Below are positions 1 through 7,614 of a DNA stretch of 64,000 nt, in pieces; within the stretch, counting starts at the first letter, position 1; the number at the start of each line of letters is the position of its first letter. This DNA comes from JAFMJV01 sp034436555 (GTDB lineage Bacteria > Chloroflexota > Limnocylindria > Limnocylindrales > CSP1-4). A model generated the notes under the pieces. It saw only the letters and a list, made by a program, of their open reading frames with translations. It had not been told where the DNA came from and did not search any database. The stretch is from positions 9,238 to 73,237 of the forward strand of contig DAOTUU010000060.1 in assembly GCA_034436555.1 (NCBI GenBank), read 5' to 3'. Position numbers and translations under genes: made by a program.

Positions 1-2
1 AC

Positions 3-473
3 GCCCGCTCGCGCATCGACCCGCGCGCGAGCGGCGCTGCGAGCCTCGCGGAGTCCGCGGTCGGCGGCTGGAACGACTGGAACTCGGACGGCGGAGCGTC
101 CATCCTGGTGCGACTGCTGCTGGCCGACGGCGAGGTCGAGGCGGCCTGGGCGACGGCGCGGGAGCATGGCTGCCGACGCGCCCTCTGGCTGGAGCTCGCG
201 GCGGCCCGGTCGAGCGAGCATCCCGCGGACGCCGCCGCGGTCTACCGCCGGGAGGTGGAGACGCTCGTGGAGACCAAGCACCGAGGCGGGTACGCGGCGG
301 CCGCGAAGCTCGCGCTGCGGGTGGTGCAGCTGGAGTCCGCGGCGGGCGACCCTGGCGCGGGCCAGGCGTTCCTGGCCGATCTGCGACTGCGCCACAAGCG
401 CAAGACGAGCCTCCAGGCGGAGCTGGATCGCGCGCTGGGCCATTCGCGGGCCCGCGCGTCGGGCAGGCGCTGA
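3..473 (+). CDS. C-terminal part of a SWIM zinc-finger-type protein (partial)
   Basis: The frame is open to the left edge of the window, so this is the last ~156 residues of a longer protein. The visible part is alpha-helical and repeat-like: residues reading AWATAREHGC, LWLELAAARSSEHPADA and a C-terminal RHKRKTSLQAELDRAL segment. This resembles the helical tail of SWIM zinc-finger proteins (nucleic-acid-associated proteins of unknown process), which I recall ending in an LR..+RK..L motif. The SWIM zinc ligands themselves would lie outside the window. An internal GTG at 108 is not needed as a start because the frame continues upstream. Family assignment rests on memory of the tail only. Confidence 0.6.
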   Translation, partial: ARSRIDPRASGAASLAESAVGGWNDWNSDGGASILVRLLLADGEVEAAWATAREHGCRRALWLELAAARSSEHPADAAAVYRREVETLVETKHRGGYAAAAKLALRVVQLESAAGDPGAGQAFLADLRLRHKRKTSLQAELDRALGHSRARASGRR

Positions 474-624
474 GGTCCCATCGGGCGCTGGAGCGGCTGG
501 CGGGATGGTGATCGGGCCGCCCGGGCTCGTCGGATCGCCGCCCGCGGCAGCGGTGCGAGCGAGCACCGTGGAGCGTGCGCCTGTGACGCGCAAGCTGGCA
601 CGGAATCGGCCGATCGTGAGACCC

Positions 625-915
625 ATGAGCAAGATCCGCTACCGCGACCTCATCAATCGGGACCTGCCGTTCCGGGAGCGTGGCTGCACCTCGAAGACCC
701 CGTTCGCCACGCGTGCGGAGGCGCGCGCGGTCGTCCGCCACGGTCGGCACGGGGATGGATCGGTGAAGCCGTATCACTGCCGCTGGGAGGACCACTGGCA
801 CCTGGGTCATCATCGACATGCGGAGCTCCGCCGGCGCCGGGCGGGATGGCGCAGGCTGCGTGCACGGGAGCTGGAGGTGTGGTCATGGTCGACGGTCGCC
901 ATGGGGGTCGCATGA
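625..915 (+). CDS. Small conserved Cys/His-rich hypothetical protein
   Basis: A 96-residue basic protein beginning MSKIRYRDLINRD. It has C-x-S-K-x-P-F-x-T followed by an Ala/Arg helix and then Y-H-C-x5-HWHLGH. This layout (Cys-Ser-Lys, 'PFAT..EA', 'YxC...HWHLGHH') recurs in small uncharacterised bacterial and phage proteins; the Cys and His residues could bind a metal. I recognise the pattern but no function. ATG at 625 is the only start just before the conserved part. The frame is open further upstream but overlaps the preceding gene there. Confidence 0.6.
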   Translation: MSKIRYRDLINRDLPFRERGCTSKTPFATRAEARAVVRHGRHGDGSVKPYHCRWEDHWHLGHHRHAELRRRRAGWRRLRARELEVWSWSTVAMGVA

Positions 916-1247
916 GGCTGGAGCCACCGCTCCCGCTCCCGGCACCGCTCGCGACGTCCAGCGTGCGGCACGACCCGGGCGCCGATCACGCCCGGGAGTC
1001 CCGCATCCCGCCTGCTCGTGGAGGGCGGGGTGGATCCGGAGGGGGCGGTCCGGCGCATCCATGCTGCTCGACGCATGACGCGGGAGCGGCCGGACCAGCA
1101 CACGCGCGATGTCCTCGGCGGGCGCACGACCGTCGGGCACCCCTGACAAGGATGAGCGGTGAGGTCCAGGCACGCGAGGCAGCAGGTCAGGGGGTCAGAC
1201 CATGACGCTCCTGCCACTCGCCCGGCAGTGGACGACCGGCGGAGACG
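916..1247. other. Gene-free stretch with a possible vapC tail remnant
   Basis: No convincing gene. Around 925-985 the + strand frame reads LEPPLPLPAPLATSSVRHDP, close to the C-terminal LEAPLATSNVRHYP of the intact PIN toxin at 1535-1921. It is probably a decayed duplicate of that toxin's 3' end. The rest shows only GC-rich shadow frames. Confidence 0.4.
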
Positions 1248-1268
1248 ATGTATGATCCGTACATCATG
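1248..1268 (+). promoter_or_regulatory. -10 box and nested palindrome over the vapB start (leaderless)
   Basis: TATGAT at 1251-1256 is a good -10 hexamer; transcription would begin at or just before the ATG at 1266, so the mRNA is probably leaderless. Two nested inverted repeats, ATGTA (1248-1252)/TACAT (1260-1264) and ATGAT (1252-1256)/ATCAT (1263-1267), cover the -10 and start codon. This is the expected position for autorepression by the ribbon-helix-helix antitoxin. Confidence 0.55.
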
Positions 1269-1550
1269 AAGCGGACGCAGATCTATCTGGACGCCGACCA
1301 GTCGCGTGAACTCGGGCGTCGCGCGAAGGTGCGCGGGGTCACCTCGTCTCATCTGATCCGCGAGGCCGTCGCGCAGTACCTCAGCGGGCCAGATACGGAT
1401 GCGCACGAGCTGGCGCTCCAGCGTGCCGCGCTCACCGATGCAGCCGGCACGCTCGCGCGGCTGCCGTCCGGCAGGGAGTTCCAGGACGCGCAGCGTGCCG
1501 TGGACCCGGGGCGGGACCAGGACCTGGAGGCGCGGTGGCGCTCCCGCTGA
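1266..1550 (+). CDS. vapB: Ribbon-helix-helix antitoxin (VapB/CopG-like)
   Basis: A 94-aa protein starting MKRTQIYLDADQSRELGRRA, the classic RHH fold: N-terminal beta strand (KRTQIYL) for DNA contact, then two helices ending LIREAVAQYLSG near residue 40. The C-terminal ~50 residues would wrap the toxin. ATG at 1266 is preferred over the upstream in-frame ATG at 1248, because the strand starts exactly there and a -10 box occupies 1251-1256. The stop overlaps the downstream PIN toxin start by 16 nt, the usual translationally coupled antitoxin-toxin order. Regulation is probably by self-binding to the palindromes at the start codon. Confidence 0.88.
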   Translation: MKRTQIYLDADQSRELGRRAKVRGVTSSHLIREAVAQYLSGPDTDAHELALQRAALTDAAGTLARLPSGREFQDAQRAVDPGRDQDLEARWRSR

Positions 1551-1921
1551 TCGTCGTGGACACGACCGTGCTGATCGACATCCTGCGTGGACACATCCCG
1601 GCGGTCGAATGGGCCGCCGCACTGGATCGACGGATGGTCGCGACCGAACTCACGCGGACGGAGATCCTGCGCGGCTTGCGCAGCCACGAACGTGGCGCGG
1701 CGGAACGGCTGTTCGCGGGCATCCGATGGATGGGTGTGACGGAGGCGATCGCGCGACGCGCCGGCGAGCTGGGTCGGGCGTCGCGGCGCAGTCATCGCGG
1801 GCTGGGCACCGTCGACCTGCTCGTCGGGGCGACGGCCCTGGACCTGGAGGCCCCGCTCGCGACGTCGAACGTGCGGCACTACCCGATGTTCCCCGACCTG
1901 GTGCCGCCGTACCCGGACTGA
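1535..1921 (+). CDS. vapC: PIN-domain ribonuclease toxin (VapC-like)
   Basis: A 128-aa PIN nuclease. Acidic metal-binding residues are visible: D9 in LIVVDTTVLID, E43 in LTRTEILRG, D94 in GTVDLLVGATA, and the final SNVRHYPMF (N112), equivalent to the TxNxxHF end of VapC toxins. GTG start at 1535 lies inside the 3' end of the antitoxin gene. Known members cleave tRNA or rRNA, and activity is neutralised by the preceding antitoxin. All catalytic positions are retained, so the toxin should be active. Confidence 0.88.
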   Translation: MALPLIVVDTTVLIDILRGHIPAVEWAAALDRRMVATELTRTEILRGLRSHERGAAERLFAGIRWMGVTEAIARRAGELGRASRRSHRGLGTVDLLVGATALDLEAPLATSNVRHYPMFPDLVPPYPD

Positions 1922-2137
1922 GAAGGCAGTGATCAGCCGGCCGGCGGTGACGCATTGGGTTGATCCGCCGCGCAGGGTGCGGGCGATCCCCCGGGCTCCA
2001 GGTTGTCCGTCGCGATGGGGATGGTTTCCACGACCTCAATCGGGGCCACGGTGGGGGGATGCGGCGGGGATGTCACCGGGTCGCGGTGCGTCGAGGCGAC
2101 AGGTCCATGGTGTTGGTGCGGCGTGTCGCACGCGTGC

Positions 2138-2143
2138 TACGAT
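2138..2143 (+). promoter_or_regulatory. -10 box of the phd/PIN module (leaderless)
   Basis: TACGAT ends 6 nt before the ATG at 2150. A weak TTGGTG at 2113-2118 could serve as -35 (19-nt spacer). No Shine-Dalgarno can fit, so the antitoxin mRNA is probably leaderless. Confidence 0.5.
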
Positions 2144-2149
2144 CGTCGC

Positions 2150-2401
2150 ATGACGAAGGTTGCGTCCAGAGAGCTGCGGAACCAGACCCGTGCCCTGCTC
2201 GATCGCGTCGCCAGCGGCGAGGACGTCACGATCACCGTGGACGGGATGCCGGTCGCACGGTTGGTGCCGGTGGAGCCCCGGACGCGATGGCTGGCCCGGT
2301 CCGTCTTCGCCGCGCGGATCCTGAGCGCGCAGGCAGACGCCGGGCTTCGCCCGGAGCTCCGCGCGCTGGCGCCGGACACCACCGACGAACTCCCCGGATG
2401 A
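2150..2401 (+). CDS. Phd/YefM-type antitoxin
   Basis: 83 aa, starting MTKVASRELRNQTRALLDRV and continuing with EDVTITVDGMPVARLVPV. These are the hallmark N-terminal strand-helix and 'I T..G.PVA.L.P' strand of the Phd/YefM DNA-binding fold. The C-terminal third (RWLARSVFAARIL...) is the toxin-binding part. ATG at 2150 is chosen because the Phd fold begins there and a -10 box precedes it. The stop overlaps the toxin start (ATGA at 2398). It should repress its own promoter and neutralise the following PIN toxin. Confidence 0.87.
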   Translation: MTKVASRELRNQTRALLDRVASGEDVTITVDGMPVARLVPVEPRTRWLARSVFAARILSAQADAGLRPELRALAPDTTDELPG

Positions 2402-2787
2402 CGGAGCGCGCGCTCGCCGACACGTCGATCTTCATCGCGCGGGAGTCCGGGCGAGCCATCGAGGCGTCCAGCCTGCCCGACCGCCTGGCCATCTCGGTCA
2501 TCACCATCGGCGAGCTGCGCGCGGGGGTCTTGGCGGCGGCGGATCTGGCGACCCGCGATCGCCGCCTCGTGACGCTCACCGCGGCGCTGACCCTGGAGCC
2601 GATCCCGATCGATGCCGCCGTCGCGGACGCATGGGCCGGCCTGCGCGTGGCGCTGCGCGACGCTGGACTTCGGATGCCGGTGAACGACTCCTGGATCGCG
2701 GCGACGGCCTTGGCGCTGGATGTGCCGGTCGTGACCCAGGATGACGATTTCCCGACCGTCGCGGGTGTGACCGTGATCCGCGTCTGA
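2398..2787 (+). CDS. vapC: PIN-domain toxin paired with Phd antitoxin (VapC-like)
   Basis: 129 aa. PIN acidic residues: D8 (RALADTSIFIARESG), E39 (TIGELRAGVL), D97 (PVNDSWIAATA) and D115-D117 (VTQDDDF). The AxDTSIFIARE start and NDSWIAATA motif place it in the VapC subgroup commonly linked to Phd-type antitoxins. The 4-nt ATGA overlap with the antitoxin gene implies coupled translation. Complete and probably active. Confidence 0.88.
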   Translation: MTERALADTSIFIARESGRAIEASSLPDRLAISVITIGELRAGVLAAADLATRDRRLVTLTAALTLEPIPIDAAVADAWAGLRVALRDAGLRMPVNDSWIAATALALDVPVVTQDDDFPTVAGVTVIRV

Positions 2788-2857
2788 GCGGTGACCGTCA
2801 GCCGGCGGATCGAAGGGCCACCCCGATGCGGCTGCTGACGGTCGCCAGAGGCTGAAT

Positions 2858-2878
2858 CTGTCCTTCTGTGAAGGACAG
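2858..2878. promoter_or_regulatory. Perfect 8-bp inverted repeat upstream of the ADP-ribosylglycohydrolase
   Basis: CTGTCCTT, five-base spacer CTGTG, AAGGACAG. It ends 26 nt before the gene's ATG and a further TGTCCTT half-site follows at 2893-2899. No T-tract follows, so an operator is more likely than a terminator for the upstream module. Confidence 0.5.
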
Positions 2879-2904
2879 GTTCGTGCGAGGATGTCCTTGC
2901 GACG

Positions 2905-3858
2905 ATGACAGCTTCTCACGACCTGCTCCGACTGAACTACGAGGCCATCCCGCTCCCGGCGCGGCTCTCCGGCGGCGTGTGGGGCCACCTTGTCGGGGAT
3001 GCGCTGGGCGTGCCGTACGAGTTCCGCGATGCGTCGGCGATCGGGGACGTCGTGTGGCGCGGCGGCGGGATCCACGGGCAGCCCGCCGGGACGTGGAGCG
3101 ACGACGGCGCGCTGATGCTGGCGCTGCTCGACTCCCTGCTGGATGCCGGCTTCGACCCGGCCGACCAGGGGCGGCGCGCGCTCCGCTGGTGGCGAGAGGG
3201 GACGTACGCGCCGGGCGCGAACGTGTTCGACATCGGCGGCGCCACGTCCGCGGCCCTGCGGAGGCTGGAGGCGGGCGCGCCGGCGGAGGAGGCCGGGGTT
3301 GCGGGTGAGGCCCTGGGCAACGGGTCGCTGATGCGGATTCTGCCGCTCGCGCTGGTGGAGCGGACGGTCACGGACGCGGAGCTGGTGGCGGAGGCGGAGC
3401 GGGCGTCGAACGTGACCCACGCACATCCGTGGTGCCGCGCCGCGTGCGCGCTGCACGCGCTGGTGGTGCGGCGGCTGCTGCGTGGGGAGGTGGATCGTGC
3501 GGCCGCGCTCGCGGGTGCGCGGGTCGATCTGCGCCGCATCTGGGTCGACCGCGGGGACGACGTGCTGCTGGCGGCGCTCGACGCGCTGGAGCGGTGGTCC
3601 GGGCGGGAGGGTCGAGGCCACGTCCTCGACTCGTTCTGGTCCGCCTGGGACGCCTTCGCCGGTGCCGAGTCCTACCGGGACGCCGTGGTCGGGGCGGTGA
3701 GGTACGGGCAGGACACCGACACGACGGCGGCGATCGCCGGGGGCCTGGCCGGCGTCTACTGGGGCTTCGACGGGATTCCGGGCGAATGGCTGGCGGGCCT
3801 GCGGGGGCCCGGCATCGTGCGCCCGCTGGTGGATCGGCTGATCGAGACCGACGGGTGA
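2905..3858 (+). CDS. ADP-ribosylglycohydrolase (DraG-like)
   Basis: 317 aa, usual length for the family. Dinuclear-metal motifs are present: GHLVGDALGVPYE (28-39), TWSDDGALMLALLDSL (63-67 for WSDD), GNGSLMR in the middle, and YGQDTDTTAAIAGGLAG (GQDTDT ~268-273). Known members remove ADP-ribose from arginine or act on ADP-ribosylated DNA/RNA or free ADP-ribose derivatives; the substrate cannot be told here. It stands alone, downstream of two toxin-antitoxin pairs, with a palindrome close to its start. A role in reversing ADP-ribosylation as part of stress or defence is inference from location. Confidence 0.88.
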   Translation: MTASHDLLRLNYEAIPLPARLSGGVWGHLVGDALGVPYEFRDASAIGDVVWRGGGIHGQPAGTWSDDGALMLALLDSLLDAGFDPADQGRRALRWWREGTYAPGANVFDIGGATSAALRRLEAGAPAEEAGVAGEALGNGSLMRILPLALVERTVTDAELVAEAERASNVTHAHPWCRAACALHALVVRRLLRGEVDRAAALAGARVDLRRIWVDRGDDVLLAALDALERWSGREGRGHVLDSFWSAWDAFAGAESYRDAVVGAVRYGQDTDTTAAIAGGLAGVYWGFDGIPGEWLAGLRGPGIVRPLVDRLIETDG

Positions 3859-4208
3859 CGCACGTCGACGAGTCAGGTGGGCGCGTGGGCCTCACGTTCC
3901 TGCCGGGGACACAGCGCGACGGATGAACCGGCGAGCATTGGCGGGACCTGATTGCCGAGATTCCTTGGCCCGGGCGCGGTCAGGTGGCCACGTCGCGTTC
4001 GCGTGTCGCGGCGGGGTGGAACCCGGTCGATGACCTATGCGCAGCGTTCCGAATCCGGCTGCTACCGAGGAGCGACGAGGGTGGAGGGCCCCGCGTCTGA
4101 CGGATGCACGGTTCGCTCGTGGAGCTTGCTTCGTCAACGCCATGAGGGGACCACCGGGATCGCATCGGAGACGCCGAGAATGAGCAGACGGCCGCCGTGG
4201 GAGCGCTT
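3859..4208. other. Gene-free stretch between two convergent genes
   Basis: No supported gene, repeat or clear terminator. Short frames on both strands lack recognisable motifs. It separates the glycohydrolase from the convergent nuclease-like gene and may be the left edge of a small insertion that includes that gene and the istB remnant. Confidence 0.35.
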
Positions 4209-4907
4209 CTACCGCTTGTCACGGTCAGAGACGAACTTGCCGAGGTTGTGGGTCGAGATCCGGCCGCGGTCATCCACCAGGTAGAGGGTCCACGCTCGCT
4301 GCTCGTCGGAGATGTCGATGGACAGCAGCGTCTTGACCATGTCACCGGTGACCGCCGCCGCACCGTCATCCGGGATTAGGATCCCAGTGGTCCCGCCGTG
4401 ACGAGTCTGGTTCAATTGGAACAGGGACCTGACGGAGCCACGCGATTCCGAGGCATTGATCCTGGTACCCGCCGCTGTGGGTCCCTTCGCCTCGATTTGC
4501 TGGACCCGCTGCTCGGGATGCGTCGCGATGAGGTCGACGTTGCCCCCGTCGTCATGCCAGATCCCGTCGTAGCGGTACTGCTTGTCCTCGAGGACGAGAC
4601 TCTCGAGGAGCGAGGGCAATCCGCGTCGCATGGTCTCTCGCTCCCAGGGCGTGACGGGCTCGGTCCTCGCGTACTCCCGTGCGCGGACACCGTCGTCGAA
4701 GTTCGGGAACGCGCCGCCGTAGCGGATGACCGCCTTTACGCAGAGGGCCCAATCGAGACCCGCCGGATCCGCCCCGGACTCGAGCTCCGCCGACGGCACA
4801 GTCAGCAGCGGCCTCCAGCCGAGTCCATCCAGGTGGGCCGCGAGCAGCAACGTGCTGATTTTCTCAGCCCAGAACGGGGACCATTCCTGAGACCACGGCT
4901 CGGCCAT
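4209..4907 (-). CDS. Orphan PD-(D/E)XK-like nuclease / restriction-endonuclease-fold protein
   Basis: 232 aa. The central segment reads YRYDGIWHDDGGNVDLIATH, then 9 residues later QQIEAKGPT: an acidic D followed by E-A-K, the D...(D/E)xK arrangement of the restriction-endonuclease fold. The rest is not recognised. The start at 4907 is preceded by a strong purine-rich SD (AGGGAGAGGG directly upstream); an upstream in-frame ATG at 4937-4935 is possible. No methyltransferase is adjacent, so it is not an obvious restriction-modification pair. It sits next to an IS21 remnant, suggesting recent arrival. Nuclease activity is inferred from one motif only. Confidence 0.5.
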   Translation of the reverse strand: MAEPWSQEWSPFWAEKISTLLLAAHLDGLGWRPLLTVPSAELESGADPAGLDWALCVKAVIRYGGAFPNFDDGVRAREYARTEPVTPWERETMRRGLPSLLESLVLEDKQYRYDGIWHDDGGNVDLIATHPEQRVQQIEAKGPTAAGTRINASESRGSVRSLFQLNQTRHGGTTGILIPDDGAAAVTGDMVKTLLSIDISDEQRAWTLYLVDDRGRISTHNLGKFVSDRDKR

Positions 4908-5044
4908 CCCTCTCCCTCTACTCGTTCCTTCCATTATGGAGGTGTGACAGGATCGGCGCGAGGCGGACTCGCGCGGTGGCCGCCGCCCCGGCCATCTCCC
5001 ACCCCCGAGCTCGCGGAACCAGCGCGCCATCTCCTCCACGGCGC

Positions 5045-5401
5045 CTACCTCGGTGGTCGCGTTCGGGGTCGCGTGGGCGGGGCCAAGCCCGGAGAGGCTC
5101 TTCGCCGGCTGGTCTCGGTGAAGAGCACGGCATGGCCGCGACGACACGCCTGGTGACCGAGCGCCTGGGCGACCATCGTCTTGCCCACCCCGCCGGGTCC
5201 GTGGAGGATCACCGATCCCCCGGCATCGACGAAGCGCAGCGTGGCGATGTCCCGGATGACCGCGGCGGGCACGCCGGGGTTGAAGCCGAAGTCGAACTCC
5301 TCGAGCGTCACGGTCTGCTCGAACCGTGCCGCGTGGACCCGGCGCACGCGCGCCGCGGCGTCCCGGCGGGCACTGCCACACGATCGGCACCGGTGGACCA
5401 C
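5045..5401 (-). pseudogene. istB: Remnant of IS21-family helper ATPase IstB
   Basis: The frame contains AARFEQTVTLEEFDFGFNP, RDIATLRFVDAG, the Walker A GPGGVGKTMVAQALGH and RRGHAVLFTE: the middle of IstB, the AAA+ helper that loads the IS21 transposase. It lacks the first ~80 and the last ~100 residues of the ~250-aa family, and after VLFTE the sequence stops resembling IstB. No istA is recognisable beside it. It is a scar of an IS21 insertion, not a working element. Confidence 0.75.
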
Positions 5402-5539
5402 GTCTCCACCACCCGACCCTCCCGGAGCCTCACCTCCTGGAGGGTCACCTCGTCAACGACCTCCTCATCGTGGACGAGCGGACGCCTCCCCACCATCGAT
5501 CTGCGCCGCCGTCATCGGCGCGGTCGTGCCCACACAGGG

Positions 5540-6172
5540 GTGCCGCCTACTGCAAAGGCGTTCCAGCTGTCCGGCGGTGACTACGTCGCCACGCTCGCGA
5601 CGCGGAGCACGGATCGATCCAGCCTCGACTTCGGATGTTTTTCCAATGCCTCACTCAGGCTGACTGACGACAACAGCGAAGCCGCCTCCGTCCGGGGTCA
5701 GGCCGACAGGAAGCATGCCGGAAAGACGGCCACGTACCTCTATGGCATCCCGGCGGGCCGCTACTTCTGGGACCTCGATCTGTCGACCTGTGAGCGGTGG
5801 GAGATCCGGTTGGAGAGCATCCAGCATGCCTACGCACCCGAGCCCGAGGCCGGGACGGTCACCCGCAGCGGGAAGGACACGTTGGACACCACCCCGTTCG
5901 TCCTGACGGGTGGCGATTACACCGTGGCCATGCGACTGAAGTCCGGCGCCGGTGATTGCGACCTGGACGCATATCTCATCCCGGTCGCCGACTATGACCT
6001 GTTCTCTAGGGTCGGCGACGTCTCCGTCGAGAGCCCGAAGCGAAAGACGGTGAATGACGAAAGCCAGATCTACGCGGTGCCCGCGGATCGGTACTATTGG
6101 TCGGTCAAGTCGAGCGCATTCGCCGTTGGCTTGGCGACCTGCGACTGGACGCTGACCATTCAGCCGCAGTAG
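5540..6172 (+). CDS. Secreted-type two-repeat beta-domain protein, probably 5'-truncated
   Basis: About 200 residues made of two ~90-aa repeats. Each opens with a F-Q/V-L-S/T-GGDY strand (FQLSGGDYVATLATRS and FVLTGGDYTVAMRLKS) and ends with an aromatic YYW/YFW strand plus a Cys-Asp/Glu-x-W strand. It looks like the exported C-terminal half of a beta-sandwich protein. There is no signal peptide and no good start; GTG at 5540 lacks an SD. Upstream lies the istB remnant, so the insertion probably removed the 5' end. Function unknown; it may be a pseudogene. Confidence 0.5.
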   Translation: MPPTAKAFQLSGGDYVATLATRSTDRSSLDFGCFSNASLRLTDDNSEAASVRGQADRKHAGKTATYLYGIPAGRYFWDLDLSTCERWEIRLESIQHAYAPEPEAGTVTRSGKDTLDTTPFVLTGGDYTVAMRLKSGAGDCDLDAYLIPVADYDLFSRVGDVSVESPKRKTVNDESQIYAVPADRYYWSVKSSAFAVGLATCDWTLTIQPQ

Positions 6173-6181
6173 TCGTCCGTC

Positions 6182-6326
6182 GTCACCCAGCGACCACCGC
6201 ATAGATGGGCGCGGCGGGCGGGTCCACGCGGCCATGCACGGTGGCCACCGTGAGCGTGGACTCCCGTCATGGCCGGTCGCCGCGACGCCCGGAGCGCGCC
6301 CAACAGCCGTGCCATCGTTGGAGGAC
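6182..6326. repeat. MITE-like intergenic repeat, copy 1 (plus a partial right half to ~6440)
   Basis: Starts GTCACCCAGCGACCACCGC and ends near GCCATCGTTGGAGGAC, the same termini as copies at 12521-12667 and 14652-14795. From ~6335 to ~6440 a second, partial right half follows (GACGCCGAGCGTGG ... GGGTCGCTGGCTGACGACTC), resembling the copy at 7615-7765. Terminal sequences are imperfect inverted repeats of each other (GTCAYCCAGCGA). No coding capacity. Confidence 0.6.
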
Positions 6327-6450
6327 GATTCGCCGCGGGCCGGCGCGACGACGCCGAGCGTGGATCCGGCCGCCCCGCCCACGATCCCGGCCGCCGGACG
6401 CGCCCAACAACGCGTGGGTCGCTGGCTGACGACTCGCGGGTCGCGGATGC

Positions 6451-6783
6451 CTACCGATCCCGACGCGCCGCGATCGCGAACGCCATGAACCAGGCGTCCA
6501 GCGTCGCATCGGTGGATCCGTACTCGTTGTCGCCGACGAGGTGGTCGCAGATGACCTCGCGCGCCCGCGCGATCTCCCGGCGACGCGGACCGCCCCACCT
6601 GGGGTCGGCGAGGGTGAGGTCCATGAGGTCCAGGGCCCGCTCCAGGGCGAGCTCGAAGCGGGCCGAATCTCCGGCGGCGCGCGCACGCAGGGCACGGCCC
6701 ACGTCCGACCCGACATTGCCGAGCTGCTCAGGCAGCGACATCGTCCCCCAGCGCGAGGCCGCGAGATCCCGATGCAGCGTCAC
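6451..6783 (-). CDS. Conserved four-helix hypothetical protein (EQLGNVGSDVGRA family)
   Basis: 110 aa starting MTLHRDLAASRWGTMSLPEQ, followed by GNVGSDVGRALRARAAGD and ALERALDLMDLTLADPR, REVICDHLVGDNEYGST and DAWFMAFAIAARR. I recognise a widespread small helical protein family with conserved 'SL.EQ(L/M)xNIGSEV.RA' and 'NEY.ST' motifs, no assigned function to my knowledge, often found beside mobile or toxin genes. GTG start keeps the conserved N-terminal helix. It lies just downstream of the vapC/vapB pair and on the same strand. Confidence 0.75.
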   Translation of the reverse strand: MTLHRDLAASRWGTMSLPEQLGNVGSDVGRALRARAAGDSARFELALERALDLMDLTLADPRWGGPRRREIARAREVICDHLVGDNEYGSTDATLDAWFMAFAIAARRDR

Positions 6784-6805
6784 GGCAGGACCCGCCCCGC
6801 CCCGG

Positions 6806-7231
6806 TCAGGCGGGGCGCATCTCGGGCAGGATGGTGAACACCTGGCCGTGTGGCCCGCGGAGCGCCCGGAAATGCCGCTCGTCCAGGGTGAGCACCGCCC
6901 AGGTGGCGTGGCGCGCGGCCAGGACCACGATGGACGCGTCCGCCAGGCCGAGGCCGAGATCCCGATGCCGCTCGACGAGGTCCCGCGCCTGTTGGATGTC
7001 CGCGGCGGCCATGGGTTCGAGCAGGTAGGCGCCCCGGCTCACCTCCTCGAGCAGCGCGAGCTCGGCGTCGACGCCCACCCGCGTCGCGAGCAGGTGGTCC
7101 AGTTCCGCCAGCACGAACGGTGACAGCAGCAGCGGCCCCTGCGCGCCGGCCAGGGCGGCTCGACACGCCTCGTGCGACCGCTGGCTGGCATCGATCGCGG
7201 CCAGCAGTCCGCTCGTGTCCAGCAGAATCAT
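6806..7231 (-). CDS. vapC: PIN-domain toxin (VapC-like)
   Basis: 141 aa. PIN residues: D5 (MILLDTSGLLAAID), E43 (FVLAELDHLLATR), D98 (GLGLADASIVVLA) and D117 (AVLTLDERHFRAL). Its start overlaps the antitoxin stop by 4 nt. All acidic residues are kept, so it should be an active endoribonuclease neutralised by the RHH protein upstream. Confidence 0.88.
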   Translation of the reverse strand: MILLDTSGLLAAIDASQRSHEACRAALAGAQGPLLLSPFVLAELDHLLATRVGVDAELALLEEVSRGAYLLEPMAAADIQQARDLVERHRDLGLGLADASIVVLAARHATWAVLTLDERHFRALRGPHGQVFTILPEMRPA

Positions 7232-7458
7232 CGCTCGCCGAAGCCCGCCAGCCCCTCGTCGACGCGCTCCGCCAGCGTCGGATCGCCGCTCTCGAACAGC
7301 GGCAGCCGAGGGCGCGGCGGCATCGCGGCGTCACCCGTCACGATGGCGATCCCCTCGCGGATCACGGCGGCCTCGCTCACGCCGCGCGCCCGGGCCGTCT
7401 CCCGCAGCGCCCGCTGCAGCTCACGTGGCAGGTACACGGTCGTCTTCTCCATCGCCAT
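7228..7458 (-). CDS. vapB: Ribbon-helix-helix antitoxin
   Basis: 76 aa. EKTTVYLPRELQRALRETARARGVSEAAVIREGI is a complete RHH domain; the tail LFESGDPTLAERVDEGLAGFGER is typical of VapB-like antitoxins that pair with this PIN subgroup. Start could be codon 1 (7458) or codon 3 (7452). A TATGGT -10 box ends 8 nt before the first, favouring a leaderless start at 7458. A 7-bp direct repeat CCATACG upstream is the likely operator. Confidence 0.87.
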   Translation of the reverse strand: MAMEKTTVYLPRELQRALRETARARGVSEAAVIREGIAIVTGDAAMPPRPRLPLFESGDPTLAERVDEGLAGFGER

Positions 7459-7474
7459 ACGAGACTACCATACG
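7455..7474 (-). promoter_or_regulatory. -10 box and direct-repeat operator of the third TA module
   Basis: CCATACG occurs twice (7455-7461 and 7468-7474), 13 bp apart, over the start codon and the minus-strand -10 box TATGGT (7472-7467). Placement fits autorepression by the RHH antitoxin and a leaderless transcript. Confidence 0.5.
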
Positions 7475-7614
7475 TCCCGGCGGTCGCTGCGGGCGCGGGC
7501 GCCGCCGTGTCGTCCACGTCCGCGTCCGAGACCCGCCGCCGGACCGTCGGATCGCGCAGCCTGCGCCAGGCCGGTTGCGCGTGGTGCGCCCGCCGCCGCC
7601 CGCCCCCGCGGTTC

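Noticed and set aside
2137..3621. A 494-codon minus-strand open frame
   Set aside because: Antisense to the Phd/PIN pair and the ADP-ribosylglycohydrolase; His/Arg/Pro-rich with no motif.
3892..4143. Small minus-strand gene (83 codons)
   Set aside because: Ala/Arg/Pro-rich with no SD, no -10 box near the start and no recognisable motif.
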